NCBI GenBank assembly: GCA_009923895.1
Contig: RFSP01000073.1
Location: 1-8,181, forward strand
Source of the DNA: Betaproteobacteria bacterium
GTDB taxonomy: Bacteria; Pseudomonadota; Gammaproteobacteria; Burkholderiales; Burkholderiaceae_C
DNA length: 8,181 bases
Direction: 5' to 3'
How positions within the stretch are numbered: the stretch's first letter is position 1; each line of letters begins with the position of its first letter. This document shows positions 1 to 6,341 of this stretch, piece by piece. Below the pieces are notes generated by a model. It searched no databases and was not told where the DNA came from. It saw only the letters and a program-made list of their open reading frames with translations. A program made the position numbers and the translations under genes.

Positions 1-76
1 CCCGCGGCGGGCCAATGCAGCGCCATTTCATGGCATTCAACAAGGACGGGTCGGCAACGCGTGTGTTCTTGGCCAA
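1..76 (-). CDS. 5' end of a BNR/WD40-like repeat protein (partial, TTG start)
   Basis: The gene runs off the left edge, so only about 25 codons are visible. They translate as MAKNTRVADPSLLNAM followed by KWRCIGPPRG. The motif 'L-N-A-x-K-W-R-x-I-G-P-x-R-G' matches my recollection of the start of large beta-propeller proteins annotated as BNR-repeat, VPS10-like or WD40/YVTN-like 'glycosyl hydrolase'; that identification rests on this short stretch alone. The frame opens after a TAA at 101-103. The start is taken as TTG at 76-74 because AGGAG lies at 87-83 with a six-base spacer. The in-frame ATG at 31-29 has no ribosome binding site and would remove the conserved-looking lead-in. The gene follows fbp on the same strand with a 75-bp gap that could hold its own promoter. 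No signal peptide is seen in the visible part. Confidence 0.5.
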   Translation of the reverse strand, partial: MAKNTRVADPSLLNAMKWRCIGPPR

Positions 77-82
77 GGCGAT

Positions 83-87
83 CTCCT
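83..87 (-). promoter_or_regulatory. Shine-Dalgarno site setting a TTG start
   Basis: AGGAG on the minus strand is followed by ATCGCC and then TTG at 76. It is the only good ribosome binding site in the gap after fbp and is the reason for preferring the TTG start. Confidence 0.5.
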
Positions 88-96
88 GCTTGTCCT

Positions 97-120
97 GGTT
101 TTAACCTTGCGGTTTCAACC
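97..120. repeat. Two near-identical 10-bp palindromic sites (GGTTTYAACC-like)
   Basis: GGTTTTAACC (97-106) is a perfect palindrome. GGTTTCAACC (111-120) differs from it at one base, and their starts are 14 bp apart. They fall around the proposed transcription start of the leftmost gene and upstream of its ribosome binding site, where a repressor site could lie. No regulator binding this sequence is recognised, and ten-base sites can arise by chance. Confidence 0.25.
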
Positions 121-121
121 C

Positions 122-150
122 ATTTTAGGGGCAGCCCTGATCGGGCACAA
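122..150 (-). promoter_or_regulatory. Candidate sigma-70 promoter for the gene after fbp
   Basis: On the minus strand TTGTGC (150-145) is followed after exactly 17 bases by TAAAAT (127-122). The -10 matches the consensus at five of six bases and the -35 at three of six. Transcription would begin near 115, giving a leader of about 40 bases before the TTG start at 76. This is inferred from spacing and consensus only. The element starts two bases after the fbp stop codon. Confidence 0.3.
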
Positions 151-151
151 C

Positions 152-1165
152 TCAAGCGGTGGGGCTTTGGTGATACCCCGTCACTCGCTCGACTTCGTTC
201 TTGGAACCCAGCATGACGCTGACGCGCTGATGCAGTTTTTCGGGCTGGATGTCCATGATGCGTTGCTGGCCGTTGGTGGCCATGCCGCCGGCCTGCTCCA
301 CGATAAAGGCCATGGGGTTGGCTTCGTACATCAGACGCAGCTTGCCGGCCTTGTCGGGCTCGCGCTTGTCCCAGGGGTACATAAAGATGCCGCCTCGCGT
401 GAGGATGCGGTGCACATCGGCCACCATGCTGGCCACCCAACGCATGTTGAAGTCTTTGCCCCGAGGGCCTTCTTTGCCCGCCAAGCATTCGTCGATGTAG
501 CGTTTCACAGGCGGCGCCCAGTGGCGCACATTGCTCATGTTGATGGCAAATTCTTTGGTGTCATGAGGAATCTGCACGTCCTCTTGAATCAGGGTCCATG
601 AGCCTTGCTCGCGGTCCAGCGTGAACATGGCCACGCCGTCGCCTACCGTCAGCACCAAGGTGGTTTGGGGGCCGTAGATGCAATAGCCCGCTGCGGCCTG
701 CTGTTTGCCCGGTTGCAAAAAGTCCTCTTCGCTCACGCCGCGAGAATGGCCCACTTTGCGCAGCACCGAGAAGATGGTGCCGATGCTCACGTTGACGTCG
801 ATGTTGGACGAACCGTCCAGCGGGTCAAACAAGAGCAGGTACTCGCCCTGGGGGTAGCGGTGAGGCACCACGTGGATGGAGTCCATCTCCTCGCTGGCCA
901 TGGCCGCCAAGTGGCCGCCCCATTCGTTGGCCTCGATCAATACCTCATTGCTGATGACGTCGAGCTTTTTTTGTACTTCGCCTTGCACGTTCTCAGAGCC
1001 CGCCGTGCCCAGCACGTCGCCCAGGGCCCCTTTGTTCACCGAGATGGAAATGCGTTTGCAGGCGCGCGCCACCACTTCAATGAGCAAGCGAAGCTGGGCC
1101 GGGATGTGGCCATGCTGGCGCTGCTTTTCCACCAGGTATCGGGTCAGACTGATGCTGGAAGCCAT
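152..1165 (-). CDS. fbp: Class I fructose-1,6-bisphosphatase
   Basis: This cytoplasmic enzyme hydrolyses fructose 1,6-bisphosphate to fructose 6-phosphate and phosphate, the committed step of gluconeogenesis. It is 337 residues long, close to the 332 of the E. coli enzyme. Visible motifs are SEE (91-93), the metal and phosphate site FDPLDGSSN (113-121), the RWVASMVADVHRIL region (242-255), GGIFMYP (259-265) and the family signature GKLRLMYEANPMA (274-286), whose Glu281 is a metal ligand. All key residues are present. The start is firm: AAGGAG at 1178-1173 with a seven-base spacer to the ATG. It lies 18 bp after the pepN stop on the same strand, so co-transcription is likely. The Calvin-cycle copy (cbbF) belongs to the same class, but no cbb genes are nearby, so a gluconeogenic role is inferred. 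Confidence 0.96.
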   Translation of the reverse strand: MASSISLTRYLVEKQRQHGHIPAQLRLLIEVVARACKRISISVNKGALGDVLGTAGSENVQGEVQKKLDVISNEVLIEANEWGGHLAAMASEEMDSIHVVPHRYPQGEYLLLFDPLDGSSNIDVNVSIGTIFSVLRKVGHSRGVSEEDFLQPGKQQAAAGYCIYGPQTTLVLTVGDGVAMFTLDREQGSWTLIQEDVQIPHDTKEFAINMSNVRHWAPPVKRYIDECLAGKEGPRGKDFNMRWVASMVADVHRILTRGGIFMYPWDKREPDKAGKLRLMYEANPMAFIVEQAGGMATNGQQRIMDIQPEKLHQRVSVMLGSKNEVERVTGYHQSPTA

Positions 1166-1183
1166 GGTGATACTCCTTTTGAC

Positions 1184-3661
1184 TTACTCCTGCAGACTGC
1201 GCGTGACGATTTCTCGCGTGTCCGCGCTGAGCTTGGGTGCGGACGCGACCCTGGCAATGGCCTCGCGCGCCGCTTCTCGCCAAGGCGTGGCCAGCTGGCG
1301 CCAACGGTCCAAGGCACGCGACAGGCGAGCGGCCAGCGCAGGGTTGGATGCGTCCAGCTCCAACACCCGGTCGGCCCAAAATACGTAGCCCGCGGCATCG
1401 CTGCGGTGGAATGCCGCCGGGTTTTGCATGCACAACCCGAACAAAAGGCTGCGGGCCCGGTTGGGGTTGCGCAAATTGAAGTCTGGGTGCTGCATGAGCG
1501 TTTTGACGCGTTGGAAGGTGCTGCCCGCCGTGTCGCCCAGGGGTTCTGGCGCGGCGGCTTGCAGCGCGAACCATTTGTCCAGCACCAAGGGCTCATGCCG
1601 ATACAGCGCGTGGAAGTGCTCCAGCGCAAGGCCACTCAAGGCGGCGTGCGAGGTGATGAGTGCCTGCAAAGCGGCCAAGCGCTCGGTCATGTTGTTTGCA
1701 TCTTTGACGCGCTGATAGGCCCGTCCTGGCCAGACCTCATTGCCGGTGTGGGCCGCGTGCACACACAGCATTTGCAGGGCCAGTCCGCTCAGCGCCCGCC
1801 GTCCGGCTTGACGCACACCAGGGTCGTAGCCCTCGCGCACCTGGTGGGCCTCAAAGGCCCAGACCCAGTCATCATGCAACGCACTGGCCATGTCACGGCG
1901 CAGGGTCTCACGCACAGCATGGATGCGCTGGGGGTCGATGCTGCGCACTTGCTCGGCGACATAACCTTCGGAGGGCAGGGTGAGTGCCAATTCCTTGAAC
2001 GAGGCATCGAGGGTGGGGTGCCGCAGGACCGCGCGCAGTGCCTGGGCCAAAGCGTCGTCCAGCAGGGGCGCTTCAAAGGGGGCTTGCGACTCCAGCACCC
2101 GCAGCATGCGCGACAGCAGCAGTCGCTGGGACGCTTCCCAGCGGTTGAACGCGTCGCTGTCATGGGCGAGCAGGGTCAACAGGTCTTCGTCCTGCAGACC
2201 GTCGCGCAGCATCACAGGGGCGCTAAAGCCCCGCAGCAAAGACGGCACCACATCGCCAGTGATGCCGGTGAAGACGACGCAAGGCGTGCCCGCCTGGGCA
2301 TACCAGCGCTTGAACACTTCCAAGTGGGTGGCCAGCGCACTGCCGGGGTTGGCATCGGCAATCGCTTGCGCAAAATCGTCGCAGGTCACAGCCTGACCAT
2401 CATGGCGCTGAAAGTACAACGTCATGCCGCGCGCAAAACCCTCACGACCCACGAGGGTGTGCATCATGCGCACCACTTCCGCACCCTTTTCGTAGACCGT
2501 GGCGGTGTAGAAGTTGTCAATGGCTGCGTAATGCTCGGGGCGCACCGGGTGGGCCATGGGGCCTGCGTCTTCGGGGAATTGCGCGGCGCGCAACGCCCTC
2601 ACGTCTTCAATGCGCTTGACCGCCCGGGCCGACGCGTCGCCGGCCATGTCCATGCTGAATTCCTGGTCGCGAAAGACCGTGAGGCCTTCTTTGAGCGACA
2701 GCTGAAACCAATCGCGGCAGGTGATGCGGTTGCCGGTCCAGTTGTGGAAATACTCGTGGGCCACCACGCTTTCAATGCCGGCGTAGTCCATGTCGGTGGC
2801 CGTGGCAGGGCTGGCCAGCACAAACTTGGTGTTGAACAGGTTCAGCCCCTTGTTCTCCATGGCCCCCATGTTGAAGTCTTCGACCGCCACAATCATGAAG
2901 CGGTCCAGGTCCAGCGGCAGGCCAAAGCGGACTTCATCCCAGACCACGGAGGCCACCAGCGAGCGCATGGCGTGTTCGGTCTTGTCCAAGTCCCCCGGTT
3001 TGACCCACACCTGCAGCAGGTGTTCTTTGCCGGAGCGCGACACAATGCGCTGCTCTCGGGACACCAGGTGGGCGGCCACCAGCGCAAACAGATAACTGGG
3101 CTTGGGAAACGGGTCGTGCCATTTGGCGAAGTGGCGGCCATTGTCGAGTTCGCCTTCTTCGACAAGGTTGCCGTTGGACAGCAGCACCGGGAACTTGGCT
3201 TTGTCGGCTCGCAGCGTCACGCTGAAAGTGGCCATGACATCGGGGCGATCCAAAAAGAAGGTGATGCGCCGAAAGCCCTCGGCCTCGCACTGGGTGAACA
3301 GGCCGCTGCCGCTGGCATAGAGGCCCGAGAGCTCGGTGTTCTTGTCGGGTGCGCAGGTGTTGCGTATCTCGAGCGTGAATTGCTCACCTGCGGGAGGGTT
3401 GTCAATGACCAAAAAGCCGTCTTCATGGCGGAAGGACACGCTGTCTGATCCGGACATCACGCGCAACAGGTTCAGTCCTTCGCCGTGGAGCTTCAGAGCT
3501 TGCCCCGGTTCCGCATCTGGGTTGCGTTGCAAGCTCAGACGGCTGGCGACGATCGTTTTGGCGGCGTCCAAATCAAAGGTCAGATCGACATGGCGGATCC
3601 AATAGGCCGGCGGGGCATAGTCGGCACGGTGGACAACGACAGAGGAGGCTCCTTCGAGCAT
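1184..3661 (-). CDS. pepN: Aminopeptidase N (M1 metallopeptidase) lacking most of domain III
   Basis: PepN is a zinc exopeptidase that removes N-terminal residues from peptides in the last steps of cytoplasmic protein turnover. Counting from ATG 3661 (825 residues), the sequence shows substrate-binding QCEAE (124-128), GAMEN (266-270), the zinc motif HEYFH (302-306) with third ligand Glu325, and catalytic Tyr390 in TVYEKGAE. All catalytic residues are intact. The C-terminal helical domain is also recognisable (EANNMT-like DANNMT, DKWF, NPNRARSL). After RWYAQAGTP (about 452-460) the protein passes almost directly to VPSLLRGFSAPV. By comparison with E. coli PepN as I remember it, about 70 residues of the domain III beta-sandwich are missing. 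ATG 3661 is preferred because GGAG lies eight bases upstream and the distance to the conserved ADYAPPAY block fits E. coli. A GTG at 3700 in the same frame overlaps the prfB stop and would add 13 residues. Confidence 0.95.
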   Translation of the reverse strand: MLEGASSVVVHRADYAPPAYWIRHVDLTFDLDAAKTIVASRLSLQRNPDAEPGQALKLHGEGLNLLRVMSGSDSVSFRHEDGFLVIDNPPAGEQFTLEIRNTCAPDKNTELSGLYASGSGLFTQCEAEGFRRITFFLDRPDVMATFSVTLRADKAKFPVLLSNGNLVEEGELDNGRHFAKWHDPFPKPSYLFALVAAHLVSREQRIVSRSGKEHLLQVWVKPGDLDKTEHAMRSLVASVVWDEVRFGLPLDLDRFMIVAVEDFNMGAMENKGLNLFNTKFVLASPATATDMDYAGIESVVAHEYFHNWTGNRITCRDWFQLSLKEGLTVFRDQEFSMDMAGDASARAVKRIEDVRALRAAQFPEDAGPMAHPVRPEHYAAIDNFYTATVYEKGAEVVRMMHTLVGREGFARGMTLYFQRHDGQAVTCDDFAQAIADANPGSALATHLEVFKRWYAQAGTPCVVFTGITGDVVPSLLRGFSAPVMLRDGLQDEDLLTLLAHDSDAFNRWEASQRLLLSRMLRVLESQAPFEAPLLDDALAQALRAVLRHPTLDASFKELALTLPSEGYVAEQVRSIDPQRIHAVRETLRRDMASALHDDWVWAFEAHQVREGYDPGVRQAGRRALSGLALQMLCVHAAHTGNEVWPGRAYQRVKDANNMTERLAALQALITSHAALSGLALEHFHALYRHEPLVLDKWFALQAAAPEPLGDTAGSTFQRVKTLMQHPDFNLRNPNRARSLLFGLCMQNPAAFHRSDAAGYVFWADRVLELDASNPALAARLSRALDRWRQLATPWREAAREAIARVASAPKLSADTREIVTRSLQE

Positions 3662-3669
3662 GGTGGGGT

Positions 3670-3673
3670 CTCC
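3670..3673 (-). promoter_or_regulatory. Shine-Dalgarno site deciding the pepN start
   Basis: GGAG on the minus strand sits eight bases before the ATG at 3661-3659. The rival GTG at 3700-3698 has AAGG only about four bases upstream, which is a tight spacing, so the ATG is preferred. Both starts could be used. Confidence 0.45.
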
Positions 3674-3696
3674 GGGTAACGGGGTGAAAGAGGACG

Positions 3697-4801
3697 TCAC
3701 AGCCCTTGCTTCAGGCTGGCTTCAATGAAGGGATCCAAATCGCCGTCGAGCACTTTTTGGGTGTTGCTGATTTCCACCCCAGTTCGCAGGTCTTTGATGC
3801 GGCTTTGATCCAGAACGTAGGAGCGGATTTGATGACCCCAGCCCACGTCGGTCTTGGAATCTTCGAGCTTTTGTTGCGCTTCCATTTGCTTGCGCATTTC
3901 GTGCTCATACAAGCGGCTGCGCAACATGGCCCAAGCCTCGTCGCGATTGCGGTGCTGTGAACGGTCGTTCTGGCACTGCACCACGATGCCTGTGGGCATG
4001 TGGGTGATGCGCACGGCCGAGTCGGTCTTGTTGATGTGCTGTCCGCCTGCACCGCTGGCACGGAAGGTGTCGATGCGCACATCGGCCGGGTTGATTTCAA
4101 TTTCAATTGAGTCGTCAACCTCGGGGTAGACAAACAGGCTGGCAAAGCTGGTGTGCCGTCCGCCTGCGCTGTCAAAGGGGCTCTTGCGTACCAAGCGGTG
4201 CACACCGGTTTCGGTGCGCAGATGGCCAAAGGCGTAATCGCCCTCCACCTTGAGCGAGGCACTGCGGATGCCTGCCACGTCGCCCTCGGTCTCCTCGAGC
4301 ACCTCGGCCTTGAACCCTTTGCGCTCGCAATACTTGAGGTACTGACGCAGCAGCATTTGCGCCCAGTCGCAAGCTTCGGTGCCGCCGGCGCCCGCCTGGA
4401 TGTCGATGAAGCAACTGCCAGGGTCGGCCGGGTTGTTGAACATTCGGCGGAATTCCAGCTGTTCAACCGTCTCGCGCAGCGTGTTCGCTTCGTCACGGAT
4501 GGCCGCCAACCCATCGAAGTCCTGGTCGGCCTTCGACATTTCATACAGCTCGGTGTTGTCGTCGAGGTTGCGGGTGAGGTGGTCGATGGTCTCGACCACC
4601 GTTTCCAGCGACTTCTTTTCTCGCCCCAGCTCTTGCGCCCGTTTGGGCTCGTTCCAGACGCTGGGATTTTCGAGGGCGGCGTTGACTTCGTTCAATCGCA
4701 GGGCTTTGCGATCGTAGTCAAAGATACCCCCGGAGCTGCTCGGTTCGCGCCTTGAGATCGGCAAGCAGCGTGCCGATGGCGTTGATGTCTTCGTTGTCCA
4801 T
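3697..4801 (-). CDS. prfB: Peptide chain release factor 2, made by programmed +1 frameshifting
   Basis: RF2 recognises UGA and UAA stop codons on the ribosome and releases the finished protein. The gene begins at ATG 4801, reads 27 codons (MDNEDINAIGTLLADLKART then EQLRGYL), meets an in-frame UGA at 4720-4718, and continues in the +1 frame from GAC at 4719 to the TGA at 3699-3697. The joined protein is 367 residues; E. coli RF2 is 365. It contains the UGA-reading tripeptide SPF (207-209) in RKSPFDSAGGRHTS and the catalytic GGQ (252-254) in SGAGGQHINKT. The residue equivalent to E. coli K-12 Thr246 is Ala248, the usual form outside K-12. Only a weak ribosome binding site (GAGAAAA) precedes the ATG. 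The gene starts 32 bp after the hydrolase stop, and its stop overlaps a possible pepN start. A start at 4764 in the second frame would give a false N-terminus (MPISRRE...). Confidence 0.97.
4717..4731 (-). promoter_or_regulatory. prfB programmed +1 frameshift site
   Basis: The minus strand reads GGGGG (4731-4727), TAT, CTT (4723-4721), TGA (4720-4718), C (4717). This is the classic RF2 signal: an internal Shine-Dalgarno-like G run three bases before a slippery CUU, then a UGA followed by C. When RF2 is scarce the ribosome pauses at UGA and slips from CUU to UUU, entering the frame of the main protein. When RF2 is plentiful, translation ends after 27 residues. The gene is therefore autoregulated by its own product. 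The E. coli site differs mainly in having AGG GGG where this one has CGG GGG. Confidence 0.95.
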
Positions 4802-4833
4802 GGCGGGATTTTCTCATGGAGTGGCAGACCAGC

Positions 4834-5778
4834 TCAGCGCCCCAAAAAATCCATCAACAACGCCGCCAGAGCCTGCGGCTGGTCATGATGGATCATGTGC
4901 CCGCTGGGGCCCAACGTGTGCTGTTCCACCTGGGGCACATGGGCCAAGCGCTCTTGAAACTCTTGCAGCGTGTAGCGCCCTTTCCACCACGTGTCGGTAT
5001 CGGTCTGGTCGCCTTGCACCCACAGCAGCGGCGCGGTGATGCGTTGCCACAGGGCCAGGTGTTCGTCCACGCGGTACAGCACGGGGTTGACGCGCTTGTG
5101 GGCGGGGTCGCCCTGAATTTCCCAGCGGCCTTGAGCCGTGGGGCGGGCCCAGTGGGGCGCCAGCCAGTCGGCCTTGTCGGGGGTGAGCAAGGGGTTGTTT
5201 TTGCGCAGGCGAGCGGCGACGGCGTTCAAGTCGGGGTAGTCATTGAATGACTGCGGCTGTTTGAGCTCGGCCAGCCATTGCGCCAGCCGCCCGGGCGCCA
5301 TGGCGCCCACGGTTTTGGGCATGCCAAAGCCTTCAAGGTTGATGAGGCGGCGAATGCGCTCGGGCCTCGCACCCGCATAACCCATGACCACATTGCCTCC
5401 CATGCTGTGCCCCAGCAGGTCGACGGGATGGTCGGGGCTGTAGTGGTCCAGCAGCGCGTCCAAATCGGCGTAGTAGTCTTGAAACCAATAGCAGTCGGTG
5501 GGCGGACTCTCGGTCTTGCCAAAGCCGCGCCAATCAGGCGCCACGATGAAGCGCTCCATGCCCTGGTCTTGCTCAGACAAGGCATCCACCACAAATTGGA
5601 ACGAGGCGCCCACGTCCATCCACCCATGCAGCAAGACCAGCACCGGGCGTTGCGCTGATGCCGCCGATGGGTCGCCCCACTCGTGCACGTGGTACCGAAG
5701 TCCGCGCACCGGTACGAAAGCCGAACGCGATGGCCGCAACGCCCTGTAGGGGGACCGAGTGGATTCAGACGGGTTCAT
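4834..5778 (-). CDS. Alpha/beta hydrolase, probable serine hydrolase
   Basis: A 314-residue protein with the full alpha/beta-hydrolase pattern. It has the oxyanion-hole motif LLHGWMD (about 49-55), APDWRGFGKT (80-89), nucleophile elbow GHSMGG with Ser125, a helical cap region (about 155-235), probable acid Asp257 in WVQGDQTD, and catalytic His294 in GPSGHMIHH. A serine nucleophile points to an esterase, lipase or related hydrolase rather than a dehalogenase. The overall look is similar to serine-hydrolase-like (SERHL/MEST-type) proteins, and the substrate cannot be read from sequence. No signal peptide is seen, so it is probably cytoplasmic. The start is placed at ATG 5778. The frame remains open to an ATG at 5832, but that would add 18 residues that look non-native and overlap the divergent gene. 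The gene heads the minus-strand block that continues into prfB. Confidence 0.85.
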   Translation of the reverse strand: MNPSESTRSPYRALRPSRSAFVPVRGLRYHVHEWGDPSAASAQRPVLVLLHGWMDVGASFQFVVDALSEQDQGMERFIVAPDWRGFGKTESPPTDCYWFQDYYADLDALLDHYSPDHPVDLLGHSMGGNVVMGYAGARPERIRRLINLEGFGMPKTVGAMAPGRLAQWLAELKQPQSFNDYPDLNAVAARLRKNNPLLTPDKADWLAPHWARPTAQGRWEIQGDPAHKRVNPVLYRVDEHLALWQRITAPLLWVQGDQTDTDTWWKGRYTLQEFQERLAHVPQVEQHTLGPSGHMIHHDQPQALAALLMDFLGR

Positions 5779-5784
5779 GCCTGC

Positions 5785-5815
5785 ATTGTCGCGGACGTCG
5801 CGGCGTGCCGCACAA
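5785..5815 (-). promoter_or_regulatory. Candidate promoter for the hydrolase-prfB-pepN-fbp block
   Basis: The minus strand shows TTGTGC (5815-5810), a 19-base spacer and GACAAT (5790-5785). The -10-like box ends six bases before the ATG at 5778, so the transcript would begin at or next to the start codon. This agrees with the lack of a clear ribosome binding site. Each box matches consensus only partly and the spacer is longer than the ideal 17, so the call rests mainly on its symmetry with the opposite promoter. Confidence 0.3.
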
Positions 5816-5816
5816 T
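5786..5816 (+). promoter_or_regulatory. Candidate promoter for the acetyltransferase-synthetase pair
   Basis: The plus strand shows TTGTCG (5786-5791), a 19-base spacer and CACAAT (5811-5816). The -10-like box ends six bases before the ATG at 5823, predicting a leaderless transcript. Its boxes lie on top of those of the opposite-strand promoter, so RNA polymerase could probably not occupy both at once. This is inference from pattern only. Confidence 0.3.
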
Positions 5817-5822
5817 GGGCGC

Positions 5823-6320
5823 ATGAATGCACCTTTTCAACTCCGCGCCGCCCGTGAGGGCGACTTGCCGGCCATCGTGGGTTTGATCCGCGAATTGGCT
5901 GAGTTTGAACAGCTGGCCCATTTGGTCGTCGTGACGCCCGAGTCGCTCAAGCCGCACCTTTTTGGCACCAAGCCCGCTGCCGAGGCAGTGGTGGCCGAGT
6001 CGCCGGTGGACGGCCAGGCCACCGTGGTGGCTTTTGCTCTGTTCTTCACCAACTTTTCGACCTTCCTGGGCCGCCCGGGCCTGTACCTTGAAGATCTGTA
6101 TGTGCAGCCCCAACACCGGGGCCGAGGTTTGGGCAAGGCCTTGCTGCAGCACCTGGGGGCGTTGGCGGTGGAGCGCGGATGCGGTCGGTTTGAGTGGAGC
6201 GTGCTGGACTGGAATGAAAACGCCATCCGCTTTTATGAAAAGATGGGGGCCACCGTCATGCCCGATTGGCGCATTTGCCGCGTGACCGGCCCGGCATTGG
6301 ACGCATTTTCAAAGCCTTGA
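5823..6320 (+). CDS. GNAT-family N-acetyltransferase, spermidine/spermine acetyltransferase-like
   Basis: A 165-residue single-domain GNAT protein that would transfer an acetyl group from acetyl-CoA to an amine. The N-terminus FQLRAAREGDLPAIVGLIRE is the first strand and helix. LYLEDLYVQPQHRGRGLGKA (about 87-106) holds the beta4 strand and the acetyl-CoA pyrophosphate loop (R/Q-x-x-G-x-G/A as HRGRGLGKA). WNENAIRFYEKMGA (about 133-146) is the usual C-terminal motif with the conserved Tyr. The LYLED-(F/L)-(F/Y)-V block, WNE and ending resemble human SSAT1, so a polyamine or other small amine is a plausible substrate, but this is not proven. The start is ATG 5823; the frame is open further upstream, but that part overlaps the hydrolase and does not look like protein. 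No clear ribosome binding site precedes it. The acyl-CoA synthetase follows after 21 bp. Confidence 0.88.
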   Translation: MNAPFQLRAAREGDLPAIVGLIRELAEFEQLAHLVVVTPESLKPHLFGTKPAAEAVVAESPVDGQATVVAFALFFTNFSTFLGRPGLYLEDLYVQPQHRGRGLGKALLQHLGALAVERGCGRFEWSVLDWNENAIRFYEKMGATVMPDWRICRVTGPALDAFSKP

Positions 6321-6341
6321 CCTTGCTCGAAGGAGTTCGCC

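Larger units (their letters stand above)
5774..5827. repeat. Inverted repeat joining two divergent gene starts
   Basis: ACAATGGGCGCATGAA (plus, 5812-5827) and ACAATGCAGGCATGAA (minus, 5789-5774) match at 13 of 16 positions and are separated by 22 bp. Each arm contains the ATG of the gene it faces and the proposed -10 box. It could be an operator, a duplicated and inverted promoter-start segment, or coincidence. Confidence 0.6.

Noticed and set aside
134..146. GCCCTGATCGGGC as a possible terminator after fbp.
   Set aside because: The stem has only four strong pairs and no T-run follows on either strand.
605..3448. A 947-codon open frame on the plus strand, opposite pepN and fbp.
   Set aside because: It is antisense to two clearly identified genes and has no recognisable domain. 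It is rich in His, Gln, Gly and Arg, as expected from the reverse complement of GC-rich coding sequence.
3697..4764. RF2 starting at the ATG at 4764 without frameshifting.
   Set aside because: The first 15 residues would be unlike RF2, while the 4801 start plus the slippery site restores a family-length, family-like N-terminus.
5658..5822. Upstream extension of the acetyltransferase frame by 55 codons.
   Set aside because: It overlaps the divergent hydrolase gene, is Arg/Pro-rich without domain character, and GNAT homology begins right after the ATG at 5823.
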